Assembly: GCF_000685355.1 (NCBI RefSeq)
Contig: NZ_JHET01000007.1
Span: forward strand, 186,001 to 250,000
DNA length: 64,000 nucleotides
Source of the DNA: Microbacterium sp. CH12i
GTDB lineage: Bacteria; Actinomycetota; Actinomycetes; Actinomycetales; Microbacteriaceae
Direction of reading: 5' to 3'
The first letter of the stretch is position 1, and every line of letters starts with the position of its first letter. The translations under genes and the position numbers were made by a program. Of this stretch, positions 20,608 through 31,257 are shown piece by piece. The notes beneath the pieces were generated by a model. The model made no database searches, was not told the origin of the DNA, and saw only the letters and a list, made by a program, of their open reading frames with translations.

Positions 20608-20981
20608 CCGTCGAGACCGAAGATCGCACTGCGGTGCGGGTGTGCACGATCCACGATCTTGTGATCGAGCGGGGAAGCGCCGCGCTCATCGGTAACGAAC
20701 AGGTCGCTCTGTTTTTGCTCGCAGACGGGAACGTGCACGCGGTGTCGAACTTCGATCCCTTCAGCGGCGCACATGTGATGTCGCGCGGCATCGTCGGTAC
20801 CAGGGGAGATGCGCCCACTGTCGCGTCACCGATGCACAAGCAGGTATTCGATTTGCGCACCGGCGAGTGCCTCGACGCGCAAGGCAAAGAGCCCGCGCAT
20901 CTCGAGGTATGGCCGGTCATACGCGATGGCGACGAACTCGTCGTGTTGCGGCCCTTGAACCGTGAGAACCCGGAGGACTGA
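20604..20981 (+). CDS. nirD: Nitrite reductase [NAD(P)H] small subunit
   Basis: 125 residues with a Rieske-like fold but without the Cys/His cluster ligands, as is normal for NirD (the sequence around HVMSRGIVGTRGD and MHKQVFDL has no CxH or CxxH). It stabilises NirB. ATG 20604 overlaps the nirB stop, so the two are co-translated. Confidence 0.92.
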   Translation: MTVETEDRTAVRVCTIHDLVIERGSAALIGNEQVALFLLADGNVHAVSNFDPFSGAHVMSRGIVGTRGDAPTVASPMHKQVFDLRTGECLDAQGKEPAHLEVWPVIRDGDELVVLRPLNRENPED

Positions 20982-20982
20982 G

Positions 20983-22218
20983 ATGACCACGATGATCGGA
21001 CTCTCGCTGATCGGACGACAGGTGTTGCTCGTTGGCGGCGGCGTCGTCGCTGCCCGCCGACTCGGCAGATTCATCGCTGACGGTGCGGTGGTGCGCCTCG
21101 TTGCACCACAGCTTGCCCCTGAAACCCGTGCTCTCGTGATCGAGCACGAGATCGAGTGGCGCGAACGACGCTTCCGCGCACCCGACATCGACGACGTGTG
21201 GATCGCTCACACCGCCACCGGTGACGCCGCCGTCGACCGCGAGGTAGCCGCGTTGTGCGAGCGCAATCGGGTGTTCTGCATCAACGCATCAGACGGGGCG
21301 CACAGCAGTGCACGTATGACCGCTCAGACGACCTCGGGGGATGTCGTGATCGGCGTCGTCAGTGAAGCCGGCGTTGATCCTCGGCGCACAGCTGGAGTAC
21401 GAGACGCGATCGAAAGCATGTTGGACGCCGGCCAACTTCCGCTGCGCAGGCGGCGCATCTCGCATGCAGGGCGGGTCGATCTCGTCGGCGGCGGTCCTGG
21501 CCCCATCGACCTCATGACCGTGCGTGCTCGACGATTGCTCGCCGAAGCCGACGTCGTCATCGCCGATCGGCTCGGCCCCACCGCCGAGGTGCTCGCCGAA
21601 CTCGACCCCGACGTGCTCGTCGTTGACGTCGGCAAGCGCCCTGGTCATCATCTTGTGGCGCAGGAGGAGATCAACGCACTGCTGGTCGAGCACGCTGCGG
21701 CAGGGAAGCGTGTCGTTCGGTTGAAGGGCGGCGATCCGTTTGTGTACGGACGCGGGGGAGAAGAAGTGATCGCCTGCCAGCTCGCCGGCATTCCGGTGGA
21801 AGTGACGCCAGGACCCTCAAGTGCGATCTCGGTGCCGCAAGCAGCGGGCATCCCGGTCACACATCGGGGAACAGCATCCAGTGTGCTCATCGTGAACGGA
21901 CAGGGTGAGGTGTCTGCAACGACGCTGAACGGCCTGGGTGACTCTGACGTCACAACCGTGATGCTGATGGGTGTCGCAGCGCTGCCGAAGATCGTACGTG
22001 CGGCGCGGGCGCACGGCATCTCCACCGATCTGCCCATGGCGATTATTGAAAGCGGTCATACTCCGCGTCAACGTACGACGCACTGCACGCTCGGGACGGT
22101 GCTCGCGCGTGCAGCCGAAGTCGGTGTGGCGAACCCGGCCGTGATTGTGTTCGGTGACGTGGCCCGCGCCGGGCTCCTCATTCCCACCCCGGCGAGAGTG
22201 GGAGACATTCGTTCGTGA
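20983..22218 (+). CDS. cysG: Siroheme synthase CysG-like (precorrin-2 dehydrogenase + uroporphyrinogen-III methyltransferase)
   Basis: Fused enzyme of 411 residues. The N-terminal Rossmann domain (VLLVGGGVVAARR) is the precorrin-2 dehydrogenase part. The C-terminal SAM-dependent uroporphyrinogen-III C-methyltransferase has VDLVGGGPGPIDLMT, RLKGGDPFVYGRGGEE and TPGPSSA. It makes the siroheme precursor needed by NirB. ATG 20983 starts one base after the nirD stop and gives the usual N-terminus. Ferrochelation may be done by this protein or by the CbiX-like gene downstream. Confidence 0.92.
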   Translation: MTTMIGLSLIGRQVLLVGGGVVAARRLGRFIADGAVVRLVAPQLAPETRALVIEHEIEWRERRFRAPDIDDVWIAHTATGDAAVDREVAALCERNRVFCINASDGAHSSARMTAQTTSGDVVIGVVSEAGVDPRRTAGVRDAIESMLDAGQLPLRRRRISHAGRVDLVGGGPGPIDLMTVRARRLLAEADVVIADRLGPTAEVLAELDPDVLVVDVGKRPGHHLVAQEEINALLVEHAAAGKRVVRLKGGDPFVYGRGGEEVIACQLAGIPVEVTPGPSSAISVPQAAGIPVTHRGTASSVLIVNGQGEVSATTLNGLGDSDVTTVMLMGVAALPKIVRAARAHGISTDLPMAIIESGHTPRQRTTHCTLGTVLARAAEVGVANPAVIVFGDVARAGLLIPTPARVGDIRS

Positions 22219-23348
22219 CGTCCCGCACGCTTCTGGATGCCGCACTCCTCGGCTGCACGTTCGTCGTTGCCGCAGACAGACGTGCCGGCGATCTTTCCAA
22301 CGCGCTGGAGCGACGCGGTGCGCAGGTGTATCGAGCACCGGCACTGAGCATCGTTCCGAATGCCGATGACGACGATCTGATCAGACGCACGCGAGAACTC
22401 ATCGCCACACCGCCGCACATCGTCGTTGTGACGACAGGTGTCGGGTTCCGTGGGTGGGTGGATGCCGCGCACGAGAACGATCTCGCAGAGGAACTGTCTG
22501 AGGCTCTACGCGCGACGCTCTTCGTGGCAAGAGGCCCGAAAGCACACGGCGCCATTCAGCAGGCGGGCTTCGTCGCCGACTGGGTCGCCGAGTCAGAGAC
22601 GGCAGCAGAGGTGGGCGAGTATCTGCGCTCCATGCCGTTGTCTGCGAAGCGTGTCGCGGTGCAGCATCACGGCGCAGGATCAGATGGTCTGGACGAGGTC
22701 CTCTTAGCGGCGGGCGCGGATGTCGTGAGTCTCACCGTCTACCGTTGGGGTCCGCCGCCTGATCCACAGATCGTGGAGCGCTCGGTGGCCCAGGCCGCTT
22801 CCGGTGAAGTTGACGGTGTGTTGTTCACCTCAGCTCCCGGTGCCGCGGCCTGGATTCGCTTTGCGGAGCGTATGGGCGCGACGGAGGCGATCCGTGAACG
22901 CGCCGCGCGCGGTCGGCTTCTTCTGGCAGCCGTCGGACCGATCACCGCATCGCCGCTGCACGACGCCCGACTCTCTACGGTCATTGCGGAGCGAGGGCGG
23001 CTCGGCTCGCTCGCGCGCTGCGTTATCGGATATTTCGGCGTCGACGGGGGAGCGCCATCACTCAAGACTGCCGCCGGCGCACTCTCGATGCGCAGCGGTG
23101 GGGTTCTCCTCGACGGATCCTTCACGCCGCTTTCTCGTGCCGGAGCGAGTCTGCTCGGGGCGCTCTTCGACGCCCGGGGCGCAGTGTTGTCTCGCGATGA
23201 GATTGGCAGGCAGCTGCCGGGGGCCGGACAGAACGCACACGCCGTGGAGATGGCTGTTACGCGCGTGCGTGACGCGCTCGACGGCGTTGATGTCGTGAGA
23301 ACCGTCGTGAAGCGGGGCTACCGCCTGGCCGTGGAGGAAACCGCATGA
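22215..23348 (+). CDS. hemD: Uroporphyrinogen-III synthase fused to OmpR-type winged helix
   Basis: 377 residues. The first 270 or so match the HemD fold (VVTTGVGFRGWVDAA, LFTSAPGAAAW), which cyclises hydroxymethylbilane. The C-terminal 100 residues form a winged-helix DNA-binding domain of the OmpR/PhoB effector type (LSRAGASLLGALF, AVTRVRDAL, VVKRGYRLAV). M. tuberculosis Rv0260c has the same architecture. The fusion suggests a bifunctional enzyme/regulator, perhaps controlling this nitrite module. GTG 22215 overlaps the cysG stop. Confidence 0.9.
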   Translation: MTSRTLLDAALLGCTFVVAADRRAGDLSNALERRGAQVYRAPALSIVPNADDDDLIRRTRELIATPPHIVVVTTGVGFRGWVDAAHENDLAEELSEALRATLFVARGPKAHGAIQQAGFVADWVAESETAAEVGEYLRSMPLSAKRVAVQHHGAGSDGLDEVLLAAGADVVSLTVYRWGPPPDPQIVERSVAQAASGEVDGVLFTSAPGAAAWIRFAERMGATEAIRERAARGRLLLAAVGPITASPLHDARLSTVIAERGRLGSLARCVIGYFGVDGGAPSLKTAAGALSMRSGGVLLDGSFTPLSRAGASLLGALFDARGAVLSRDEIGRQLPGAGQNAHAVEMAVTRVRDALDGVDVVRTVVKRGYRLAVEETA

Positions 23349-24034
23349 CAACTCTCGTCGCTTGTTCACACGGAACTGCTGACCCGTCGGGCCAAGCCTC
23401 GATTCGCGCACTGATCTCGGAGGTGAGGGTTCTCCTCCCGCACACCAAGATCGTTGCCGCCGTCGTTGACGTCGAGCAGCCGCAGATCGACGAGGTCATC
23501 GCCCGAGAGTCCGCGCTTGATGACGTGATCGTGGTTCCGCTGCTGCTGTCGGTCGGCTATCACACAGCTGTGGATATTTCCCGAGCAGTGCACGCTCATG
23601 CGAACGTCCGCCAAACCGCACCGCTCGGCACTCATCCGCTCATCACCGATGTCCTCGTCGACAGGCTCTCGGTCGCGCTGCCCGGTGGATGGTTGCCCGG
23701 TGATCATGTCGTCCTTGCGGCCGCGGGCTCCAGCAACACAGCCGCGCTCGACGATGTGGAGTGCGTCGCAGCGCAGCTGCGGGACCGCATTCCTGTTCCG
23801 CTGACTGTTGGATACGCGTCGGCCTCGATTCCACGGATTACCGACGCGGTGGCGTTGGCCCGCGTCAACGGCGCATGCCGAGTCATTGCGGCTAGCCATG
23901 TGCTCGCCCCCGGATTCTTCGCCGGTCTCGTCAGCGACTCGGGTGCCGACATCGTCTCGGCGCCATTGGCCCCGGATCTGCGCATTGCCCGGGTCGTCGT
24001 CGATCGCTTTCATTCGGTTCTTGCTTCGGTCTGA
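23345..24034 (+). CDS. CbiX/SirB-like sirohydrochlorin chelatase
   Basis: 229 residues in two CbiX-like halves: LVACSHGTADPSGQ with the metal-site histidine near residue 9, SVGYHTAVDI near residue 77, and a second repeat beginning VVLAAAGSSN. Class II chelatases insert Fe2+ or Co2+ into sirohydrochlorin. Placement directly behind nirBD-cysG-hemD makes the ferrochelatase step of siroheme synthesis the likely role. ATG 23345 overlaps the hemD stop. A strong terminator follows. Confidence 0.88.
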   Translation: MTTLVACSHGTADPSGQASIRALISEVRVLLPHTKIVAAVVDVEQPQIDEVIARESALDDVIVVPLLLSVGYHTAVDISRAVHAHANVRQTAPLGTHPLITDVLVDRLSVALPGGWLPGDHVVLAAAGSSNTAALDDVECVAAQLRDRIPVPLTVGYASASIPRITDAVALARVNGACRVIAASHVLAPGFFAGLVSDSGADIVSAPLAPDLRIARVVVDRFHSVLASV

Positions 24035-24049
24035 ACGCCTGTCGCACAA

Positions 24050-24088
24050 GACTGCCCCCGGAGAGCTTCGGTCTCTCCGGGGGCAGTC
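24050..24088 (+). terminator. Bidirectional intrinsic terminator
   Basis: A perfect 16-bp stem (24050-24065 with 24073-24088, core CTGCCCCCGGAGAG) closes on a 7-base CTTCGGT loop. It lies between the convergent CbiX-like gene and nitrite channel, and so can serve both. No long T-tract follows on the plus strand. Confidence 0.85.
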
Positions 24089-24098
24089 TGGTCTGCGC

Positions 24099-25037
24099 TC
24101 AGCCGACGCTGAGTGGTTCTGCGAGACGGTCTGAGTCCTTCGAGGACTCGGCAGCCGCCTCGACGACGGGAGCCGGGGTGGGGCCAGCGACTGGGGTGCG
24201 GCGCAGCCGCCTTGTCGTGCTCTTTTCACCACGAACCCGGCGAGCGGTGGGCTTGCCGTGCGTGAAGTAGAGCGGAAGTCCGACGAACAGCAGACCGCCG
24301 ACGAGGTTGCCGATCACGGTCGGGATCTCGTTCCAGATCAGGTAGTCCATGAGGGTGAAGTCGGCACCGAGCAGCAGGCCGGATGGGAACAGGAACATGT
24401 TGACGACCGAGTGCTCAAAGCCCATGTAGAAGAACAGCATGATCGGCAACCACATGGCGAGGATCTTCGCGACCACGTTGTCAGACACCATCGACAAGAC
24501 GACACCGGTCGACACCAACCAATTGCAGAGTACGCCGCGAATGAAGAGGGTGAGCATGCCTGCTGCACCATGGTCGGCGTATCCGACGGTACGGCTGTGG
24601 CCGATCTCGCTGATCGCGTGTCCGACTGCACTTGGCTCGGTAGAGAATCCGTAGGTGAAGTAGATCGCCATCAGGATGGCGATGAAAAACGCACCCCCGA
24701 AGTTGCCGAGGAATACCAGTCCCCAGTTGCGGAACATCGCCCCGAGCGTCGCTCCAGGTCGCTTATCGATCACCGCCAGCGGCCCGAGCGTGAACACGCC
24801 GGTCAGCAGGTCGTATCCGAAGAGGTAGAGGATGACGAAGCCGACCGGAAACAGCAGCGCGCCGAGCAGAGGCTGGCCGGTGTTGGTCGAGACGGTCACA
24901 GCAAACGCGGCACCCATAGTGAGAAAAGCCGCTCCCATGAAGGAACGGATCAAAGTGTCGCGGGTGGACAGTTGAAGCTTGTACGCGCCGGCGTCCACCA
25001 TTCGGGTGACGAGTTCGGCGGGCTTGACATAGGACAC
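24099..25037 (-). CDS. nirC: Formate/nitrite transporter (FNT) family channel
   Basis: About 312 residues with six hydrophobic helices and FNT-family features such as GAAFLTMGAAF, the pore-region NWLVSTGV and a conserved FEHSVVNMF. The long cytoplasmic C-terminus is basic and Ala/Pro-rich. The open frame extends to 25100, but GTG 25037 has ggagg six bases upstream and starts SYVKPAELV. The neighbouring siroheme-nitrite reductase genes argue for nitrite, not formate, as substrate. Convergent with the nirB operon. Confidence 0.9.
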   Translation of the reverse strand: MSYVKPAELVTRMVDAGAYKLQLSTRDTLIRSFMGAAFLTMGAAFAVTVSTNTGQPLLGALLFPVGFVILYLFGYDLLTGVFTLGPLAVIDKRPGATLGAMFRNWGLVFLGNFGGAFFIAILMAIYFTYGFSTEPSAVGHAISEIGHSRTVGYADHGAAGMLTLFIRGVLCNWLVSTGVVLSMVSDNVVAKILAMWLPIMLFFYMGFEHSVVNMFLFPSGLLLGADFTLMDYLIWNEIPTVIGNLVGGLLFVGLPLYFTHGKPTARRVRGEKSTTRRLRRTPVAGPTPAPVVEAAAESSKDSDRLAEPLSVG

Positions 25038-25073
25038 GGGCAACCTCCACGGACGTATCGGATGAGCACAGAT

Positions 25074-25091
25074 GCTGGGCTTGGACCCAGC
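25074..25091. promoter_or_regulatory. Small hairpin in the nitrite-channel leader
   Basis: GCTGGG (25074-25079) pairs with CCCAGC (25086-25091) around a 6-base loop, about 40 bases before the channel start codon. Its role is unknown; it could be an operator half-site pair or an RNA leader structure. Confidence 0.25.
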
Positions 25092-25175
25092 GTGACTCAC
25101 CGGCGTTTCCGGCTGAGGTGTTGATCGTTACGACTCTGGAGCGAACCGCTCACATTCGATATCGCGGGATGTGAG

Positions 25176-25463
25176 CTACTGCGCGGGTGCGCCGCCGGAG
25201 AACAGTCCGGAGAATGGGTTCTCCAGTGGTCCGGGGGTTGAGGTGTTCGTCGGCTCGGGTTCGGGAGCGAATACTGAGGCGTGGACGGACTGGCTGGCGA
25301 TAGCGCCGACGACGATGAGACCGCCAACGACACCCGCGATCGTGTTGTCGAGGATGCGGCGGTGGATCTGCCCTTGATGCCAGTCGGTGCGGGCGGCATA
25401 GAGCCGAGCGCGCTCAGACTCGGCGCGTACGCGCTGTACGTCGTTTTTTTCTCGACGGGCCAT
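25176..25463 (-). CDS. Small single-pass membrane protein, function unknown
   Basis: 95 residues: a basic/charged N-terminus (MARREKNDVQRVRAESERAR), one transmembrane helix at about residues 45-65 (AGVVGGLIVVGAIA) and a Pro/Thr-rich outer tail (EPEPTNTSTPG). It is the type of small conserved protein often seen beside rarA in Micrococcales. The start is complicated: ATG 25463 gives this frame, while a duplicated ATG at 25474 with the better-placed ggaagg site leads into another frame (see the 11-bp repeat entry). Confidence 0.65.
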   Translation of the reverse strand: MARREKNDVQRVRAESERARLYAARTDWHQGQIHRRILDNTIAGVVGGLIVVGAIASQSVHASVFAPEPEPTNTSTPGPLENPFSGLFSGGAPAQ

Positions 25464-25474
25464 CGACGGGCCAT
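25453..25474. repeat. 11-bp tandem duplication spanning a start codon
   Basis: CGACGGGCCAT occurs twice head to tail (25453-25463 and 25464-25474). On the reverse strand each copy is a start (ATGGCCCGTCG). Since 11 is not a multiple of three, only the inner copy is in frame with the small membrane protein. Confidence 0.9.
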
Positions 25475-25583
25475 GGATGATCCTTCCTTCGGCGCCTCGC
25501 CTGGGCGCCGTCTGCGAGCCTACCGGTGCGTGCGATGCTGCACGCGTCGCCTCAGTGTCCGATGCGCGCATTAGCCTGGATGA

Positions 25584-26948
25584 ATGACATCCGCGCCACT
25601 GCTCTCGGGACAGACCCCGCTCGCTGTGCGGATGCGTCCCGTGTCGCTCGGTGAAATCGCCGGTCAGCAGCACCTCCTTCGCGCCGGATCCCCGATCGTC
25701 GCACTGGCAGACCCCAAGGCATCGTCACCGGGCGCCGTGTCGATCATCCTCTGGGGCCCGCCTGGCACCGGCAAGACCACCCTTGCGCAAGCGATCGCTC
25801 GTTCCTCCGGCAGGCGCTTCATGGAGCTGTCAGCCGTCACCGCGGGCGTGAAGGACGTGCGCGAGGTGATGCAGGAGGCGATCACGCAGCGCGACCTCTA
25901 CGGGCAAACGACGATCTTGTTCCTCGATGAGATCCACCGATTCACGAAAGCGCAGCAGGACGCATTGCTGCCCGGTGTCGAGAACGGTTGGGTGGTCTTG
26001 ATCGCCGCGACGACCGAGAACCCCTCTTTCTCGGTGATCTCGCCGCTGTTGTCGCGATCGCTGTTGCTCACCCTTCAGCCGCTCGGCGATGAAGACATCG
26101 CACTGCTCATTGATCGTGCTGTCTCCGATGCACGTGGGCTGAACGACAAGGTGTCCATCGATGACGCCGCACGCGCCGCGCTCGTGCGGCTGGCCTCAGG
26201 CGATGCACGGCGGGCGCTCACCGGGCTTGAGGCGGCGGCAGCCGTCGCTTTGTCGTCGACCGCCGATGGTGATGATGCTGAAGAAGACGCAGCCTCTAAA
26301 GCCGACGAGACACCGTCGATCACCGCCGACGACGTTGCGCAGGCCGTTGATCGCGCGCTGCTGCGATACGACCGTCAGGGTGATGAGCACTATGACGTGA
26401 TCAGTGCCTTCATCAAGTCGATTCGAGGCTCCGATCCGGATGCTGCGCTGCACTATCTCGCCCGCATGATTGAGGCGGGGGAGGATCCGCGCTTCATTGC
26501 GCGTCGACTCGTCATCTCCGCAGCCGAAGACGTCGGCCTCGCAGATCCCCAAGGGCTCGTCATCGCCAACGCCGCCGCAGACGCAGTCGCCTTCATCGGG
26601 ATGCCGGAGGGGCGCATTCCGCTCGCCGAGGCAACCGTGTATCTCGCCACCACGGCAAAATCCAATGCTGCGTATGCCGGGATCAACGCGGCGATCGCTG
26701 ACGTTCGTGCAGGAAAGTTCGGCCGCGTCCCGCCCCACCTTCGTGACGCGCACTACGCGGGCGCCAAACGACTCGGTCATGGCAAGGGCTATGTATACCC
26801 GCACGACAACGAATTCGGTGTGGTTCCTCAGCAGTATCTGCCCGACGAACTCGACCGTCGGCGCTACTACGAGCCGAAGCAACTGGGTGCCGAACGTGAC
26901 ATCTCGGCACGCCTGGAACGCATCCGCCGCATCCTTGGCGACCGCTGA
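25584..26948 (+). CDS. rarA: Replication-associated recombination protein A (RarA/MgsA)
   Basis: AAA+ ATPase of 454 residues related to the clamp loader and to eukaryotic WRNIP1/Mgs1; it acts at stalled forks. Walker [10 protein letters not shown] near residue 58, Walker [10 protein letters not shown] and sensor ATTENPSF are clear. The C-terminal tetramerisation region includes [12 protein letters not shown] and [11 protein letters not shown]. An acidic insert (about residues 225-240) is rich in Asp/Glu/Ala. It is transcribed divergently from the small membrane protein. Confidence 0.94.
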   Translation: MTSAPLLSGQTPLAVRMRPVSLGEIAGQQHLLRAGSPIVALADPKASSPGAVSIILWGPPGTGKTTLAQAIARSSGRRFMELSAVTAGVKDVREVMQEAITQRDLYGQTTILFLDEIHRFTKAQQDALLPGVENGWVVLIAATTENPSFSVISPLLSRSLLLTLQPLGDEDIALLIDRAVSDARGLNDKVSIDDAARAALVRLASGDARRALTGLEAAAAVALSSTADGDDAEEDAASKADETPSITADDVAQAVDRALLRYDRQGDEHYDVISAFIKSIRGSDPDAALHYLARMIEAGEDPRFIARRLVISAAEDVGLADPQGLVIANAAADAVAFIGMPEGRIPLAEATVYLATTAKSNAAYAGINAAIADVRAGKFGRVPPHLRDAHYAGAKRLGHGKGYVYPHDNEFGVVPQQYLPDELDRRRYYEPKQLGAERDISARLERIRRILGDR

Positions 26949-27121
26949 CGGTCGACACACCTCAATCTGTTAGACTTGAGCGGCTCGAAACACAGTTTTC
27001 GGGCATCCCCTCGTTCACACCCCACCTGTTCTGCGCCCCGGCGTGCGCTTTTCAGGCAGAACGGCGGAGATACGTCCGTGAGGCGTGAAAGACACGTCCA
27101 CGTCATCGGAAGGAACGCTTC
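26949..27121 (+). promoter_or_regulatory. Promoter and leader of rpsD
   Basis: A 173-bp gap before rpsD. TAGACT at 26971-26976 is a good -10 candidate, giving a leader of about 140 nt that ends in ggaagg just before the GTG start. S4 is an autoregulator in several bacteria, and a leader of this length could host such control, but I see no recognisable S4-binding fold. Confidence 0.4.
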
Positions 27122-27751
27122 GTGGTTACGAAGTCCCAGGACCGCCGCAAGGTCCGCCTGTCCCGTGCCCTCGGCATCCCGCTCACGCCGAAGGCTGCCC
27201 GCTACCTCGAGAAGCGTCCCTACGCTCCGGGTGAGCACGGCCGTACCAAGCGCAAGACCGACAGCGACTATGCCGTCCGCCTGCGCGAGAAGCAGCGTCT
27301 CCGTGAGCAGTACGGCATCCGCGAGAAGCAGATGGTCATCGTCTTCAAGGAAGCACGTCGCAAGGACGGCCTGACCGGTGAGAACCTGGTCGAGCTGCTC
27401 GAGATGCGCCTTGACGCGCTCGTCGTGCGTTCGGGCTTCGCCCGCACCACCGCACAGGCTCGCCAGATGGTCGTGCACCGCCACATCATGGTTGACGGCC
27501 AGCTCGTCGACCGCCCGTCGTTCCGCGTGAAGCCGGGTCAGCTCATCCACGTCAAGCCCAAGAGCGAGGGCACCGAGCCCTTCCAGGTAGCAGCAGCCGG
27601 CGGCAACGCCGAGGTGCTTCCTCCGGTTCCTGGTTACCTTGAGGTCGAGCTCGACAAGCTTCAGGCTCGTCTGCTTCGTCGTCCGAAGCGCGCTGAGGTC
27701 CCCGTGACCTGTGAAGTGCAGCTCGTCGTCGAGTACTACGCGGCTCGCTAA
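27122..27751 (+). CDS. rpsD: 30S ribosomal protein S4
   Basis: 209 residues. The N-terminal rRNA-binding domain (KSQDRRKVRLSRALGIPLT) is followed by the S4 RNA-binding domain (LDALVVRSGFARTTAQARQM, then HIMVDGQLVDRPSFRVKPG). It is one of the first proteins to bind 16S rRNA. This is the zinc-less form: the four-cysteine N-terminal motif of some S4 proteins is absent. Stand-alone location away from the alpha operon is usual near rarA and alaS in Micrococcales. Confidence 0.96.
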   Translation: MVTKSQDRRKVRLSRALGIPLTPKAARYLEKRPYAPGEHGRTKRKTDSDYAVRLREKQRLREQYGIREKQMVIVFKEARRKDGLTGENLVELLEMRLDALVVRSGFARTTAQARQMVVHRHIMVDGQLVDRPSFRVKPGQLIHVKPKSEGTEPFQVAAAGGNAEVLPPVPGYLEVELDKLQARLLRRPKRAEVPVTCEVQLVVEYYAAR

Positions 27752-27765
27752 GCGCGATTGTTCGC

Positions 27766-27799
27766 ACGAGAGGCGTCGGGTTTTCCCGGCGCCTCTCGT
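27766..27799 (+). terminator. rpsD intrinsic terminator
   Basis: A 15-bp stem (27766-27780 with 27785-27799, one G-T wobble) closes on a TTTT loop: acgagaggcg...cgcctctcgt. It begins 14 bases after the rpsD stop. The T-tract is weak, as in many high-GC terminators. Confidence 0.85.
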
Positions 27800-27869
27800 C
27801 GTATCACTGGACGTTTCCGCATACGATGGATTGACCGCGTGTTGGCGGTCCAAGGGCAAGGATGACGAC

Positions 27870-28058
27870 ATGAAGACCTTTCTGTGGTTCCTGATCGGAG
27901 TGATCGGTGGATTCGTCGCCGCCCACTTCATGAACAAGGACCCCCGCGGACACGATCTCCTCGCAGACGTCGATGCGCGCATCACCGAATTCACCGGCAT
28001 CCTCTCGGACGCCTACCGTGATCAGGAAGCTCGACTGGTAGACCCCAGCGACGCCTGA
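27870..28058 (+). CDS. Small membrane-anchored protein, function unknown
   Basis: 62 residues: MKTFLWFLIGVIGGFVAAHF forms one membrane helix at the N-terminus, followed by a soluble charged tail (DLLADVDARITEFTG). aaggatgac precedes ATG 27870. Lies 66 bp upstream of alaS in the same orientation. Similar small proteins precede alaS in related genera. Reads as a YtxH-like envelope-associated protein, but this is only a guess. Confidence 0.65.
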   Translation: MKTFLWFLIGVIGGFVAAHFMNKDPRGHDLLADVDARITEFTGILSDAYRDQEARLVDPSDA

Positions 28059-28124
28059 CCCACATCGCCCGACGGCGCGATCGTCGCCGTGCCCACTCGT
28101 CTCACACAAGGACAGCCGTACTCT

Positions 28125-30781
<2,657 letters not shown>

Positions 30782-30785
<4 letters not shown>

Positions 30786-31255
30786 GTGGTTACCGCCGCG
30801 GCGTGCGGCTCGGCATCGATGTCGGTAAGGCTCGGGTAGGGGTTTCTCGCTGCGATCCGGACGGCATGCTTGCCGTGCCAGTGGAGACGGTGGCGCGCTC
30901 AGAGCAGTCTTTGACGCGCATTGCGGAACTCGCCGTCGAACACGAACCGCTGGAGTTCGTTGTCGGCCTGCCTGTGAACATGCGCGGCGATGACACCCCG
31001 TCGACGACTGATGCCCGTGAGTTCGCGGCTGCTCTGCAACGGCTCACCGGAGTGCCGGTGCGCATGATGGACGAGCGTCTCAGCACAGTCACCGCGCACG
31101 CGGCTTTGCGATCTTCCGGGAGAACACAGCGGAAGTCTCGTAGCATTGTCGATCAGATCGCGGCTGTGGTGTTATTGCAGCACGCGATAGACACGGAGAA
31201 GAGCACTGGCAACCCGGCCGGCTCCGTGGTTCCAATGGACGAGGAGCCCATCTGA
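30782..31255 (+). CDS. ruvX: Putative pre-16S rRNA nuclease / Holliday junction resolvase YqgF
   Basis: 157 residues, RNase-H-like fold: VRLGIDVGKARVGVSRCDPDG at the N-terminus with the first catalytic Asp, FVVGLPVNMRG in the middle, MDERLSTVTA and VDQIAAVVLLQ at the end with the remaining acidic residues. In E. coli this protein matures the 16S rRNA 5' end. The alaS-ruvX-mltG-aroE order is typical for actinobacteria. GTG 30782 overlaps the alaS stop. Confidence 0.93.
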
Positions 31256-31257
31256 GC

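Noticed and set aside
25097..25474. Frame starting MARRWPVEKK at the outer duplicated ATG
   Set aside because: Despite a good ribosome site, its product is Ser/Pro/Arg-rich noise, while the inner ATG gives a typical one-helix protein.
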